The notes beneath the pieces were generated by a model. That model was not told where the DNA came from and made no database searches. It worked only from the letters and a program-made list of their open reading frames with translations. This document shows positions 17,734 through 27,557 of a stretch of DNA of 64,000 nt, piece by piece. Position numbers and translations under genes: made by a program. Position 1 is the first letter of the stretch. Every line of letters begins with the position of its first letter. The stretch comes from an uncultured Maribacter sp. GTDB taxonomy: Bacteria; Bacteroidota; Bacteroidia; Flavobacteriales; Flavobacteriaceae. The stretch spans positions 1 to 64,000 of the forward strand of contig CANLTE010000009.1 of NCBI GenBank assembly GCA_947493885.1, given 5' to 3'.

Positions 17734-18129
17734 CTACTTTGTTCCCGCGGTTGGGTCTTTAATTTCACCTTTAATTTTAAGAACTTTAGTTGGTGTATCA
17801 GCATTAGAAATTACTGTAATTGCTTTTCTAATAGGACCAACTCTTTTTGTATCATACTTTACCTGAATTTCACCAGTTTTTCCCGGTAAAATTGGCTCTT
17901 CTGGTTTTTTAGGAATAGTGCACCCACAGCTAGAACTTACTTTTGATATAATAAGCGGAGCGCTTCCTGTATTTGTAAATTCAAACACACGAATACCATC
18001 TGAACCTTTTTCGATTTGACCGTAATCAACAGTTTCTGTCTTAAATTCAATTTTTGCTCCAGTTTCCTGTGCTGTAAGGCTTAGTCCTAGTAAACCAACA
18101 AATAATACAAGTACTAATTTTTTCATCAT
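17734..18129 (-). CDS. DUF1573 domain protein (secreted)
   Basis: 131 residues. A signal peptide (1-about 20, ending LTAQ) precedes a single Ig-like (MSP/ASPM-type) domain with the DUF1573 hallmark SSSCGCTIPKKP and a conserved NADTPTKVLKIKGE at the end. Family members are secreted or periplasmic and of unknown role. Two ATGs in tandem (18129 and 18126) are possible starts. A well-placed promoter lies 20 bases upstream. I rejected the longer frame starting with TTG at 18180, which would run through that promoter. Confidence 0.9.
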   Translation of the reverse strand: MMKKLVLVLFVGLLGLSLTAQETGAKIEFKTETVDYGQIEKGSDGIRVFEFTNTGSAPLIISKVSSSCGCTIPKKPEEPILPGKTGEIQVKYDTKRVGPIRKAITVISNADTPTKVLKIKGEIKDPTAGTK

Positions 18130-18149
18130 GTTTTGTTTTGGGTGAATTC

Positions 18150-18181
18150 CAAATGTAAATCTTTTGAGATGAACGTCCAAA
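18150..18181 (-). promoter_or_regulatory. Putative promoter of the DUF1573 gene (TTTG - 20 bases - TACATTTG)
   Basis: On the minus strand, TTTG (18181-18178) is followed after 20 bases by TACATTTG (18157-18150), both perfect matches to the Bacteroidetes -33/-7 consensus. The implied start lies about 15 bases before the ATG pair. Confidence 0.6.
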
Positions 18182-18326
18182 ATTCTTTTGTTATACTCTA
18201 ACGTTACTTATTTTTGTTTCGTATTTAATTTTGGGAGAAAAAATGGGCGAAAGATAAAAATTAACATATCTTCTGCGATTCATTTTTTAAACCCGTAAGC
18301 TAAGAATCAAAAATTGTTCCAAAATA

Positions 18327-20957
18327 ATGAATATAGCATCAAAATATGAGTCTCAAAATGTAGAGAGCCAATGGTATGAGTATTGGATGAAGCACAATTA
18401 TTTTCATTCAACACCTGATAGTAGAGAGCCATATACTATTGTTATTCCGCCACCAAACGTAACAGGAGTGCTGCATATGGGGCATATGTTAAATAATACC
18501 ATCCAAGATGTATTAATACGTAGAGCCCGTTTAATGGGAAAAAATGCTTGCTGGGTTCCTGGAACGGATCACGCATCTATCGCTACAGAAGCAAAGGTAG
18601 TTGCTAAGTTAAAGGATGAAGGTATTAATAAGTCTGATTTAACCAGAGAGGAGTTTCTTAAGCATGCTTTAGATTGGAAAGATGAATATGGAGGAGTAAT
18701 TCTTGAGCAGTTAAAAAAACTGGGCTGTTCATGTGATTGGGACAGAACAAAATTTACCATGGATGACGATATGTCAGCTTCTGTGATTAAAGTCTTTGTT
18801 GATTTATTCAATAAAGGTTTGATTTACAGAGGCCATAGAATGGTAAATTGGGATCCTGAAGCTAAAACAACTCTTTCTGATGAAGAGGTTGTATATGAAG
18901 AAAAACAAGGTCTTTTATATTATCTGTCGTATCAAATAGAAGACTCCGACGAAAAAATTACTATTGCAACTACGAGACCAGAAACTATTTTAGGAGATAC
19001 CGCAATTTGTATTCATCCAGATGACGAGCGTTTTACTCATTTAAAAGGTAAAAAGGTAATTGTACCACTTTGTAATCGTGTTATTCCAATTATTCAAGAT
19101 GAATATGTGGATATGGAATTTGGTACGGGTTGTTTAAAAGTAACACCTGCACATGATATTAATGATAAAGATTTAGGTGAGAAGCATAAATTAGAAACCA
19201 TTGATATTTTTAACGAAGATGCAACACTTAATAGTTTTGGATTGCATTATCAAGGTAAAGACCGTTTTGTAGTACGTAAGGAGATTTCAAAGGAATTAGA
19301 AGAAAAAGGCTATCTCATAAAAACCGAACAACATCTAAATAAAGTAGGTACTTCTGAGCGTACAAAAGCAGTAATAGAGCCTAGATTATCTGATCAATGG
19401 TTTTTAAAAATGGAAGATTTAGCAAAACCCGCATTGGATGCGGTTATGAAAACAGGTGATGTTAAACTATTTCCAAAGAAATTTGAAAATACATATCGTC
19501 ATTGGATGGAGAATGTACGTGATTGGAATATTTCACGTCAGCTTTGGTGGGGACAACAAATACCTGCATTTTATTTTGGTGATGGTCAAAACGATTTTGT
19601 AGTAGCAGAAACTAAAGCAGAGGCATTGATTTTAGCACAGTTAAAATCTGGAAACAGCGCCTTAACAACATCAGATTTAAAACAAGATGAAGATGTTTTA
19701 GATACATGGTTTTCTTCTTGGTTATGGCCTATGAGTGTGTTTGGTGGTATTTTAGAGCCCGAAAATGAAGAAATAAAATATTATTACCCAACAAATGATT
19801 TAGTTACAGGTCCAGATATCATTTTTTTCTGGGTAGCTCGTATGATTGTTTCTGGATATGAATATAGAGGCGAGCAGCCATTTAAAAATGTATATTTTAC
19901 AGGATTGGTTCGCGATAAACAACGTCGTAAAATGTCTAAGCAATTAGGTAATTCCCCAGATGCTTTAAAACTTATCGAAGAATTTGGTGCCGATGGTGTT
20001 CGTGTTGGGTTGTTATTAAGTTCTGCTGCTGGTAACGATTTAATGTTTGACGAAGCGTTGTGTCAACAGGGAAAGAATTTTGCCAATAAAATATGGAATG
20101 GTTTCCGATTAGTAAAAGGATGGGAGGTAGCAAACTTACCACAACCCGAAGCTTCAAAATTAGGAATAGCATGGTATACCGCTAAGTTTAATCGTGCTTT
20201 AGTTGAAATCGAAGACCATTTTAGCAAGTATCGAATTTCCGATGCGCTAATGGTTATTTATAAATTAGTTTGGGATGACTACAGTTCTTCGCTTTTAGAA
20301 ATTATAAAACCGGCATACCAACAGCCAATAGATGAAACTACTTTTAATGAAGTGATTCATTTATTGGAGCAAAATTTAAAATTATTACATCCGTTTATGC
20401 CATTTTTAACCGAAGAAGTTTGGCAGCATATTGCTGATCGTTCTTCAGAGCAAGCATTAGTTGTTGCGCAATGGCCGAAAGAACAAAAAGTTGACGAGTA
20501 CTTAATTTCGGAATACGATTTTGCTGCTGAGGTAATTTCAGGTATTCGTACGATCCGAAAAGAAAAAAATATTCCAATGAAAGAAGCTTTGGAACTTTCG
20601 GTTTTAAATACTGAAAAAGTAGGCGAAAATTGGGATGTGGTTATTCGTAAATTAACCAATTTGTCTGGTATTACATATGTTGATTCTGCCGTTGAAGGAG
20701 CACTTACCTTTAGAGTAAAGTCTAACGAGTATTTTATTCCTATGGAAGGCGCAATTGATGTTGAGGCCGAAAAAGTGAAAATACAAGAAGAATTAAAATA
20801 TACTAAAGGCTTTTTAATGTCGGTTGAGAAAAAGTTGTCCAATGAACGTTTTGTAAATAATGCGCCAGAAAAGGTAATTGCTATTGAGCGCAAAAAACAA
20901 GCAGATGCGGAGGCTAAAATTGAAACACTTGAAAAAAGTTTAGCAAGTTTAAAATAA
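18327..20957 (+). CDS. valS: Valine--tRNA ligase
   Basis: Class I aminoacyl-tRNA synthetase, 876 residues. The signature HMGH lies at 50-53 ([13 protein letters not shown]) and the second signature is KMSKQ at 535-539, with glutamine where KMSKS is usual. Between them is the editing (CP1) domain ([14 protein letters not shown]). An anticodon-binding domain and a C-terminal coiled coil (about 810-876, rich in K/E) follow; the coiled coil is typical of ValRS and touches the tRNA corner. It is 14 bases upstream of an FAH-family gene and probably cotranscribed with it. Confidence 0.98.
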   Translation: MNIASKYESQNVESQWYEYWMKHNYFHSTPDSREPYTIVIPPPNVTGVLHMGHMLNNTIQDVLIRRARLMGKNACWVPGTDHASIATEAKVVAKLKDEGINKSDLTREEFLKHALDWKDEYGGVILEQLKKLGCSCDWDRTKFTMDDDMSASVIKVFVDLFNKGLIYRGHRMVNWDPEAKTTLSDEEVVYEEKQGLLYYLSYQIEDSDEKITIATTRPETILGDTAICIHPDDERFTHLKGKKVIVPLCNRVIPIIQDEYVDMEFGTGCLKVTPAHDINDKDLGEKHKLETIDIFNEDATLNSFGLHYQGKDRFVVRKEISKELEEKGYLIKTEQHLNKVGTSERTKAVIEPRLSDQWFLKMEDLAKPALDAVMKTGDVKLFPKKFENTYRHWMENVRDWNISRQLWWGQQIPAFYFGDGQNDFVVAETKAEALILAQLKSGNSALTTSDLKQDEDVLDTWFSSWLWPMSVFGGILEPENEEIKYYYPTNDLVTGPDIIFFWVARMIVSGYEYRGEQPFKNVYFTGLVRDKQRRKMSKQLGNSPDALKLIEEFGADGVRVGLLLSSAAGNDLMFDEALCQQGKNFANKIWNGFRLVKGWEVANLPQPEASKLGIAWYTAKFNRALVEIEDHFSKYRISDALMVIYKLVWDDYSSSLLEIIKPAYQQPIDETTFNEVIHLLEQNLKLLHPFMPFLTEEVWQHIADRSSEQALVVAQWPKEQKVDEYLISEYDFAAEVISGIRTIRKEKNIPMKEALELSVLNTEKVGENWDVVIRKLTNLSGITYVDSAVEGALTFRVKSNEYFIPMEGAIDVEAEKVKIQEELKYTKGFLMSVEKKLSNERFVNNAPEKVIAIERKKQADAEAKIETLEKSLASLK

Positions 20958-20971
20958 ATTAAAATTATAGA

Positions 20972-21586
20972 ATGAAAATAATAGGGATAGGAAAAAACTA
21001 TGTAAATAACTTAAGTGAAAAGCCAAAAGGTGAGGTTGTGCCTTTAATTTTTACAAAACCAGAAACATCATTACTTCAAAATGATAAAGATTTAGAGTTA
21101 CCATCTTTTTCCGATAATGTTTGGTACGAGGTTGAGTTAGCATTCCGTGTTGGAAAAACGTGCAAGAATGCTACTTTAGAAAATGCCTTAGATTGTATTG
21201 ATGCAATTGCTTTATCTAATGATTTAACGGCTGTTGACGTTTTAAAGCAAAGTAGAGAAAACGGAAAAGGGCCATGGGCGTTAGCAAAAGGTTTTGATGG
21301 AGCAACGCCAATTTCTGAGTTTTTACCTATTGCTCAGTTTCCTGATGTGACGAATATTAATTTTTCAATGACGGTAAATGGTGAAGAAACGCAAAAAGGA
21401 AATAGTAGTTTAATGATTACTACTTTAGCAGAATTAATTGTTTATGTTACAAGGTCTATGACTTTAAGTCCTGGTGATGTTATATTATCTGGAACACCTG
21501 CTACAGGAGCAAACAAAGTAAATTCTGGAGACCTAATGGTTGGTTATTTGGAAGGAAAACAAATGTTTAGTACTCAAGTCAAGTAA
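20972..21586 (+). CDS. Fumarylacetoacetate hydrolase family protein
   Basis: 204 residues, a short member of the FAH superfamily (2-keto-acid or fumarylpyruvate hydrolases and decarboxylases). Metal ligands follow the family pattern: the E-x-E of WYEVELAFRVG and an Asp in the ALSNDLTAVDV segment, with GPWALAKGFDG and SGTPATGAN as substrate-loop motifs. Members act on small acylpyruvates or oxaloacetate; the substrate here is unknown. It follows valS by 14 bases and ends in a strong terminator. Confidence 0.93.
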   Translation: MKIIGIGKNYVNNLSEKPKGEVVPLIFTKPETSLLQNDKDLELPSFSDNVWYEVELAFRVGKTCKNATLENALDCIDAIALSNDLTAVDVLKQSRENGKGPWALAKGFDGATPISEFLPIAQFPDVTNINFSMTVNGEETQKGNSSLMITTLAELIVYVTRSMTLSPGDVILSGTPATGANKVNSGDLMVGYLEGKQMFSTQVK

Positions 21587-21597
21587 AATAAATAAAA

Positions 21598-21628
21598 AAA
21601 GAGCTAAACAATGTTTAGCTCTTTTTTT
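21598..21628 (+). terminator. Rho-independent terminator of the valS unit
   Basis: AAAGAGCTAAAC (21598-21609) pairs perfectly with GTTTAGCTCTTT (21613-21624) around a 3-base loop, followed by Ts. It lies 12 bases after the FAH-family stop. Confidence 0.93.
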
Positions 21629-21703
21629 ATAATTCTTGTTTGTAGGCTACTTTATGTTGTTCTTTTTTCTAAGTATTTGCTTAAAAGTAAAATAAATACA
21701 AGT

Positions 21704-22546
21704 TTAGAACTTATGGTAAATTCCACCATTTAAAGCTGTTCGCTTTGCTACATTGTTCCCAAAAAAAGCATTACCAAAACTCACTGTTATTCCAAATTTA
21801 TCAGTGATTTCTCCAATACCTTTTAATCCATACGCACCATATTCTTGATTGTTTACATATAATCCAGTGAACGCGTTTTCTGCAGGTAATACAATGTTTC
21901 CGTTTTCAAGAGATTTTACAACATCAACATAGGCGACTAACCAAATGCGTTTAACAATTTTGTATCCGAATTCTCCACCTACTTTAAAGTTAGAGCTGTA
22001 ATCATTAGTTCTAAGATCAGCACCAATAAAACTTTGAAAATAAGCTTTCCCGAAACCTCTACCTAGTAGAAAGAGAGGAGTAAAAGTAAAAGCATCATAA
22101 CCTGTACGTATTCCAGAAACTTCATTATAAGACCCTGTATTTGCTTCAATAGAAAATTGCCCAGAAAGAATCCAATCTTTTTTATAAAAATTATGTTTTA
22201 CTCCAAGTTCTATATTTCCCAATGCGGTTTCGCTAAAATCTTCAGAACAGTCCCCAGCACAATCAACTCTTGGGTCTTCAAAATCGTTGTTTGAGATTAA
22301 TTTTAAAGGGACTTTTACTAATAAGCTGGTTTTGTTTGATAAACCGTATTCCCCATAAAACAGCATTGAGTTATCCGATATTTTCCCGGGAACCTTATAA
22401 TCTGGGTCTCCGAATAAGGAGCTGTAATTTGATATTGTGGTATATGATAGTTGTGTGTAAAAATTACTTTTCTCTTGAGTCCATGGGCTCTGCGAAAATG
22501 CAGAAACACTTATAAACAGGACTAAAATTTTAATACAATTTTTCAT
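21704..22546 (-). CDS. Putative outer-membrane beta-barrel protein
   Basis: 280 residues. Signal peptide at 1-18 (ending AFSQ), then alternating hydrophobic/polar strands throughout and a terminal aromatic-ending strand (GGIYHKF), as in outer-membrane barrels. A cysteine pair lies near residue 100 (DCAGDCSE). I recognise no catalytic motif. Relatives in flavobacteria are usually called transporter or hypothetical proteins. It stands alone on the minus strand with a 117-base gap from the terminator of the valS unit. Confidence 0.75.
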   Translation of the reverse strand: MKNCIKILVLFISVSAFSQSPWTQEKSNFYTQLSYTTISNYSSLFGDPDYKVPGKISDNSMLFYGEYGLSNKTSLLVKVPLKLISNNDFEDPRVDCAGDCSEDFSETALGNIELGVKHNFYKKDWILSGQFSIEANTGSYNEVSGIRTGYDAFTFTPLFLLGRGFGKAYFQSFIGADLRTNDYSSNFKVGGEFGYKIVKRIWLVAYVDVVKSLENGNIVLPAENAFTGLYVNNQEYGAYGLKGIGEITDKFGITVSFGNAFFGNNVAKRTALNGGIYHKF

Positions 22547-22645
22547 TAGCTTACTTTTTATGACGTTTTAGTTGTAGAAACCTACTTAAACTAACAAATT
22601 AATTTAAAGTTTAGTATCGGATTATTGAAGACCGTAGTGATAGTG

Positions 22646-22987
22646 CTACTTTCTATCGTCTTTCCAAATAAGTGTTTTTGTAATGTCGCTGTTAAACGTA
22701 GGGCATTTTCCATCACCATTTCCGGTGAAACCACCATCAGGAGCACATATTAGAACACAATTTTCATCAAATAAATAATTAAACTGATCACAACAATCAG
22801 ATGTAATATAGTAGTAAACGCTGTCGTTTGCTTCCCATTTCCAAACTTCAGCAGGCGGATTTTGAACTTCTTTGGTTTGTAATTCCATTATTTTTTCATC
22901 AATACATGGTATAGGGTCTTTTTCATTATCATCATCGCATGAAACCATGCTTAAAAATAATAAAGGCAGTAGGCGTAAAATTTTCAT
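22646..22987 (-). CDS. DUF6970-type lipoprotein
   Basis: 113 residues from ATG 22987. The signal peptide ends in a lipobox (LSMVSC) followed by DDDNE, typical of a Bacteroidetes lipoprotein, including surface-export-type acidic residues. The mature part has the family pattern NPPAEVWKW, then YYITSDCCDQFN, then CAPDGGFTGNGDGKCP. The domain family is recognised by these motifs; its function is unknown. I rejected the TTG start three codons upstream. Confidence 0.82.
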   Translation of the reverse strand: MKILRLLPLLFLSMVSCDDDNEKDPIPCIDEKIMELQTKEVQNPPAEVWKWEANDSVYYYITSDCCDQFNYLFDENCVLICAPDGGFTGNGDGKCPTFNSDITKTLIWKDDRK

Positions 22988-23030
22988 GAATATCAAATGC
23001 TTTTAAAACTTTTAACTAAAACGGATGTTT

Positions 23031-23273
23031 TTAGTTACGCAGGTTAATTTCTTTTATAACCTCCAATAAGTTTTTTGTATTTAAAACTAAAATAGGTAAT
23101 AATATAAAAGGAACAACTATTAATGGTGTAAACCCTGTAGTAATGGTCATATATATAATAACAATAGCAATTATGATTAATGCACTGGCAAACATTTTAA
23201 CTGCCATTTTTAACTGCAATCTTTTTTGTCTTAGCTCCTCTGTGCTATACGTTTTATACTTACTGGGGGACAT
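23031..23273 (-). CDS. Small two-TM membrane protein
   Basis: 80 residues from ATG 23273. A basic N-terminus (to about residue 27) is followed by two closely spaced membrane segments (about 28-45 and 50-65, with a FTPLIVVPFILLP turn) and a short cytoplasmic tail. Flavobacterial relatives are often labelled redox-active disulfide protein 2, but this sequence has no cysteine, so I do not support that name. Function unknown. The TTG start four codons upstream was not used. Confidence 0.7.
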   Translation of the reverse strand: MSPSKYKTYSTEELRQKRLQLKMAVKMFASALIIIAIVIIYMTITTGFTPLIVVPFILLPILVLNTKNLLEVIKEINLRN

Positions 23274-23419
23274 TTTGGTTAACAATATAAAAGCTTGGTA
23301 TTTGGTTTAAGCTAGCAATTTAGCTTATTTACTACAAATAGAACGAAAATTTTCGCACTAAATAACTTAAATTATCTAGTTATCAGTAAGTTGTGGTGTT
23401 TTTTTTTGGAGAACTAGTC

Positions 23420-24112
23420 TCAAAAATTATGGTGAACACTTAGTTGCAATTGGTTTTTACTTTTGGCATTGGTGGTTTGTCGCATGATGCCTAATTGCAT
23501 TTTAAGTCCTTTTTTTAGTACATAACCAATGGCTCCGTACAAACGGTTACGGTCAAATGTTTCTACACTACGACCATCACCAATATCTTTTTGTCCGTTA
23601 ATAAAAAGCTCGTTGTACAACGCTAAGTACACGGTTTTTTCGGTAATGGTTACACTATTAAAAGGTACGTTTACAAAAAGATTATAGCGGTAACGGGTTC
23701 TAAAATCTTGGTTGTCTACAAAACGTTGCTCATACCTAAAGCGGTGGTTAATAAAAATACGTTGCCCTATTTTTGAAGGAAAAATAGCTTCTTGGTATAT
23801 TCTACTTTCCGCAGAAGTGGAAGAGTCGTCACCATAGGCGCCAGAGGTTATATGTCCATAACCTAGGGTTAGCTTTATATTGGCATCTTTTGGAGAATAC
23901 GTAACACCACCTCGCAACAGTAATTGCTCCAGATCGCCACCTAAATTCCAGTTACGGTATTGAATATCACCTTGAACACCCCAAGCACTTTCTTTAAATG
24001 TTGTATTAAAAAAGTACATGTACCAAGCCCCTGTTTTATTATCGTTTTCTTGAGCCGTAACAGTAACTATGGAGAGTGTTGCTAGAACAGCTAAAAGCAA
24101 ATATTTTTTCAT
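23420..24112 (-). CDS. DUF2490 domain protein, outer-membrane barrel-like
   Basis: 230 residues. Signal peptide (1-20, ending TVTA) then a predicted barrel with the DUF2490 pattern: GAWYMYFFN near the start, an RYEQRF strand (INHRFRYEQRFV) and a YNELFIN strand, ending in a typical HHNF C-terminus. Family members are outer-membrane proteins of unknown function. It lies alone between the small two-TM gene and the cytochrome bd cluster, on the same strand. Confidence 0.88.
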   Translation of the reverse strand: MKKYLLLAVLATLSIVTVTAQENDNKTGAWYMYFFNTTFKESAWGVQGDIQYRNWNLGGDLEQLLLRGGVTYSPKDANIKLTLGYGHITSGAYGDDSSTSAESRIYQEAIFPSKIGQRIFINHRFRYEQRFVDNQDFRTRYRYNLFVNVPFNSVTITEKTVYLALYNELFINGQKDIGDGRSVETFDRNRLYGAIGYVLKKGLKMQLGIMRQTTNAKSKNQLQLSVHHNF

Positions 24113-24226
24113 CGTCTTATAAAATTATACGTTTCGTAAATTGGTGTTACAATTTTCAAGAATACAAGTATAGGCTAAAAATAAAATATTTTTAATCTTT
24201 TTTAGTTTATAAAACTGATTTTAGAA

Positions 24227-24487
24227 TTAATTTTCCTTGGAAAGTTTGTTTATAAGCTTTTTAAAAAGTAACACACCAACTGCTCCCGCTATAAAACTAC
24301 CAGTAGCAAGTATCCAAGGATTTGTAATGAACCTTCCAACACTTTTAAGACATAAAATGCTGGTAAAAACACCTATAATGCAGTTGCCAACTAACCCAAA
24401 GGAGTAAGTTTTAAGTTTAAAAAGCGTAATGTTTGCACCTATAATGCCTAAAACTATATATACTAAAATTAGTAAGGTAGCTGTCAT
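24227..24487 (-). CDS. Small three-TM membrane protein downstream of cydB
   Basis: 86 residues with three hydrophobic segments (about 3-20, 27-50 and 55-76) and a basic C-terminal tail. The glycine/alanine spacing, with SFGLVGNCIIGVF and then GSFIAGAVGVLLFKK, recalls the small GlsB/YeaQ (transglycosylase-associated) membrane proteins, but that is a pattern resemblance only. It starts 5 bases after the cydB stop, so it belongs to the cytochrome bd operon. Bacterial bd oxidases are known to carry small accessory subunits (CydX, CydH), so this is a candidate for a Bacteroidetes counterpart, unproven. Confidence 0.72.
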   Translation of the reverse strand: MTATLLILVYIVLGIIGANITLFKLKTYSFGLVGNCIIGVFTSILCLKSVGRFITNPWILATGSFIAGAVGVLLFKKLINKLSKEN

Positions 24488-24492
24488 AATTT

Positions 24493-25566
24493 TTAGTGTC
24501 CGTATTCCATATCATCAATCTTCCCGGCTCTTAGTCTTTTTTGAATAATGCCATAAACTACTACTAAAATGAATCCTAAAATTCCCCAAGATAACGCCAC
24601 GGATAGTCCGTAGCTGTCCGCAGCCATGTTATAGATGGTAAGGTCTGGATGTATCGTATTTTTTGATGGTAACAACACAGGAAATAGTGAGGCTAGAGTA
24701 GAAGTTATTCCTCCTAGTATTATTAAAGTTGATAATCCAAAAGCATATACATCTTTCTTTAGTTTTTTGGTAAAAAATAGTCCCACTAGGGCGGTAATAT
24801 AGAGTAATGGAAAAAACAATAAAATAGGATTTTTACCAAAATTGTCAAAACAGTTTGGATTAATAGACTGCCATACCACAAGTGATAAAATTGTAAGCGC
24901 CGTTAGTGCAATATTTAGTCTAAAAACAAGGGCTTTTAGTTTGTGATTAATACTGGCATTGGTTTTTAAAATAATCCAATTGGCTCCATGTATGGCAAGT
25001 GTTACTACTGCTATTAAACCAATTATTATAGTAAACCAGTCTATTACACCTGGCGCATCACTCAACGGGCTAAAACTATTATTCCAGAGTGGCAGAAAAA
25101 AGAAATGCCCTTCGTAGGTTGAGGTTCCATCAATAACACCTCCCAAATTTACACCACGCACTAAATTCCCTAATCCAATGCCAAAAAATAAGGCTAATAA
25201 CAAACTTGATATTCCAAATGATTTATCCCAAATATCTTTCCACATTTGGTATTTAAATTGCCCACGTAATTCTAATCCAATGGCTCTAAAAATAATTAGC
25301 CATAAAACAATAATTAACGGCAGGTAAAAACCACTAAATGCAGATGCATAAAATGTTGGGAAAGCCATAAATAACATTCCGCCGGCTGCAACTAACCATA
25401 CCTCATTAGAATCCCAAAAAAGTCCAGCAGATTTTGTAATTACTTCTTTATCTTTTTCTTTTTTAGCACAAAAAAGATGAATTATTCCAGCGCCAAAGTC
25501 GTATCCATCTAAAACAAAAAACATGGCTAAAACTACTGCTATTGCGATGTACCAAAATATCTCCAT
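24493..25566 (-). CDS. cydB: Cytochrome bd ubiquinol oxidase subunit II
   Basis: 357 residues, an integral membrane protein with eight or nine hydrophobic helices. It is the non-heme partner of CydA. The conserved N-terminal FFVLDGYDFGAG and the WDSNEVWLVAAGG segment are hallmarks of the family. It lies 2 bases after cydA, and the small three-TM gene follows 5 bases later, so all three form one operon. Confidence 0.97.
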   Translation of the reverse strand: MEIFWYIAIAVVLAMFFVLDGYDFGAGIIHLFCAKKEKDKEVITKSAGLFWDSNEVWLVAAGGMLFMAFPTFYASAFSGFYLPLIIVLWLIIFRAIGLELRGQFKYQMWKDIWDKSFGISSLLLALFFGIGLGNLVRGVNLGGVIDGTSTYEGHFFFLPLWNNSFSPLSDAPGVIDWFTIIIGLIAVVTLAIHGANWIILKTNASINHKLKALVFRLNIALTALTILSLVVWQSINPNCFDNFGKNPILLFFPLLYITALVGLFFTKKLKKDVYAFGLSTLIILGGITSTLASLFPVLLPSKNTIHPDLTIYNMAADSYGLSVALSWGILGFILVVVYGIIQKRLRAGKIDDMEYGH

Positions 25567-25568
25567 GT

Positions 25569-26900
25569 TTAATGTTGTTTAGGGGTTGGACCTTCGTGAA
25601 CAGTTTTACCTACTAATATTAAAAATAACAAACCTAATATTAGATATAAACCAACAAAACCAAGTAGTGTAAATAAGGTGTTGCCCGAAGACACTGTTGG
25701 TGAAATACCTTCGCTAGTGCGTAATAATCCATATACCAAATAAGGTTGTCTACCTAATTCCGCAACATACCATCCGGTAATATTTGCAATATATGGAAAA
25801 GGTGCAAGTACCATTATTGTCCATAATAATGGTTTTATTTTGAACAGTTTTTTACGCCACAAAAAGAAAACAGCAAATGCCATAATGCCAATAAAAATAG
25901 TTCCTAGTCCAACCATGATGTGATATGAATAATATAGTGCAGGAACGTTGTCAGGAAGTTCTTCCTTTTTAAACTGATCCATTCCTGGAATCTGCCTGTC
26001 CCATTCTTGGTAGGTCAAAAAACTTAGAATATTTGGTACAGCAATTTTATTGTCCAGTTTTTTTTCTAACATATTAGGTTGGCCAATAAGTACAATTTCG
26101 GCACCGGCTTCTTCGGTTTCAAAAATACCCTCCATGGCAGCAAAAGAGGCGGGCTGATATTTGGCTACATTTTTGGCATTCCAATCTCCTGTTGGAAAGG
26201 CAACCAGTAAGCTAGCTGCTAATCCGAAGATTATACCAGTTTTTAAAAACAATTTGCCGTGTTCTAGATTTTTCTCTCTAAGTATGTAAAAAGCACCAAT
26301 ACTTGCAACAACAAATGATGATGTTACTAACGAAGCCATTTGGTTATGAAGAAATGCAGGAAGCAACCAAGGGTTTGTAAAAAGGGCTGAAAAATTTTCC
26401 AATACAAATTTACCGTTGTCCAATATCTCATAACCAACAGGATGTTGCATCCACGCGTTTGTGGCAAGAATAAAATATCCGCTTGCCCATGAACCTAAAA
26501 ACACAAGAAATCCTGTTAAAAAATGAAGTTTTTGACCCATTAACTTTTCACCGAAAATAAACAATGCTAAAAACGAAGATTCCAGAAAAAAGGAGAACAA
26601 GCCTTCTATTGCTAAAGTCTGTCCAATAATGCTTCCGGTAAGCTCTGAGAATTTTGCCCAATTGGTTCCAAACTGAAATTCCATAGGAATACCAGTAACT
26701 ACTCCCATGGTAAAATTGATGGCGAAAATTTTCATAAAAAACTTAGCCGCATCATTATATTTTTCAATTTTTGAACGTAAAAATTTCCATTTAAAGAATA
26801 CTATAAGTAACGATAAACCCATAGTGAGTTGGGGAAATATGTAGTGGAAAGTGATAGTAAATGCAAATTGCAATCTATCGTAGAAAAGCATGTCTTCCAT
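25569..26900 (-). CDS. cydA: Cytochrome bd ubiquinol oxidase subunit I
   Basis: 443 residues. Carries the heme-binding subunit of the terminal oxidase that reduces O2 to water with quinol, giving respiration at low oxygen. His19 (FHYIFPQLTMG) is the heme ligand in the first helix. The conserved GVVTGIPMEFQFGTNW and GWYVAELGRQP regions are present. The sequence is a short-Q-loop type, in keeping with other Bacteroidetes. A -7 element lies 18 bases upstream of the ATG. Confidence 0.97.
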   Translation of the reverse strand: MEDMLFYDRLQFAFTITFHYIFPQLTMGLSLLIVFFKWKFLRSKIEKYNDAAKFFMKIFAINFTMGVVTGIPMEFQFGTNWAKFSELTGSIIGQTLAIEGLFSFFLESSFLALFIFGEKLMGQKLHFLTGFLVFLGSWASGYFILATNAWMQHPVGYEILDNGKFVLENFSALFTNPWLLPAFLHNQMASLVTSSFVVASIGAFYILREKNLEHGKLFLKTGIIFGLAASLLVAFPTGDWNAKNVAKYQPASFAAMEGIFETEEAGAEIVLIGQPNMLEKKLDNKIAVPNILSFLTYQEWDRQIPGMDQFKKEELPDNVPALYYSYHIMVGLGTIFIGIMAFAVFFLWRKKLFKIKPLLWTIMVLAPFPYIANITGWYVAELGRQPYLVYGLLRTSEGISPTVSSGNTLFTLLGFVGLYLILGLLFLILVGKTVHEGPTPKQH

Positions 26901-26918
26901 AGTGCTTTTTTGTTTCTA

Positions 26919-26926
26919 CAAAGGTA
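26919..26926 (-). promoter_or_regulatory. Putative -7 element of cydA (TACCTTTG on the minus strand)
   Basis: Perfect TAnnTTTG, 19 bases upstream of the cydA ATG. No clear -33 box or Fnr/Arc-like palindrome is apparent between it and the divergent gene. Confidence 0.5.
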
Positions 26927-27110
26927 CGTTTTAATGTGCTTTTTTTTATGAATTACGTTGTTAAAACAGCCATTGATTTTGAGAATAATTGTGTGGTTTT
27001 ATACAGGATTTTAAGGACCTCAATGATAAGATATTGTGCAAAAAAAAAATTATACCCATGACACATCTTTGTCATTGTCCATTGTGACTTTTGTAGAAAA
27101 TATATTAATT

Positions 27111-27518
27111 ATGACACACACACTTACAAAACCAAGCACTGAAGAAAAAACAGTAATTGCTGTTGCCAAAAATTATGTAAAAGCTTTTAAGGAAGTTGAT
27201 ACAGCTTTGGTGGATACTTATTTTTCACCTCAATGTACTAAACTAGGGTACTTTTATGACTTTGAAGAGGATAAATGGATGGACAAAGCTATGCATAACT
27301 TTAAGGAGATAAAAGATTGGTGCGCTATTTTTAATGTAAAAAAGCAAATGCCTGATACTGGTGTTCAAATTGAATTGTTGGATTTACAAGATAAAATCGC
27401 CATTGTTAAAGTGGAGGCAGAGTGGGTTCCTAATAAATGGGGTTGTGATTATGTTTTACTTACAAAGGATGCGGACAAGTGGTTAATTCAAAGTATAATT
27501 TGGCAAAGCATGGTTTAA
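27111..27518 (+). CDS. NTF2-like / putative lumazine-binding family protein
   Basis: 135 residues from ATG 27111. NTF2-fold pattern: helical N-terminus (AKNYVKAFKEVDTALVDTYF), then strands including DKIAIVKVEAEW, DYVLLTKDADKWLI and a terminal IIWQSM. This matches the small cytosolic putative lumazine-binding family (PF12893-like), which binds small ligands but has no assigned activity here. An alternative GTG start at 27036 would add 25 residues of low-complexity sequence and is rejected. Confidence 0.8.
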   Translation: MTHTLTKPSTEEKTVIAVAKNYVKAFKEVDTALVDTYFSPQCTKLGYFYDFEEDKWMDKAMHNFKEIKDWCAIFNVKKQMPDTGVQIELLDLQDKIAIVKVEAEWVPNKWGCDYVLLTKDADKWLIQSIIWQSMV

Positions 27519-27557
27519 AATAGGTATATTTATTATCAATAAGTATACAGCCAAATT

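Noticed and set aside
18130..18180. N-terminal extension of the DUF1573 protein from TTG 18180
   Set aside because: It would precede the signal peptide and overlap the promoter at 18150-18181.
20357..20893. 178-residue reading frame antisense to the 3' part of valS
   Set aside because: The opposite strand encodes the conserved valS C-terminus, and this frame has no start context, motif or neighbour to support it.
23031..23273. Redox-active disulfide protein name for the small two-TM protein
   Set aside because: There is no cysteine in the sequence, so the name is not supported.
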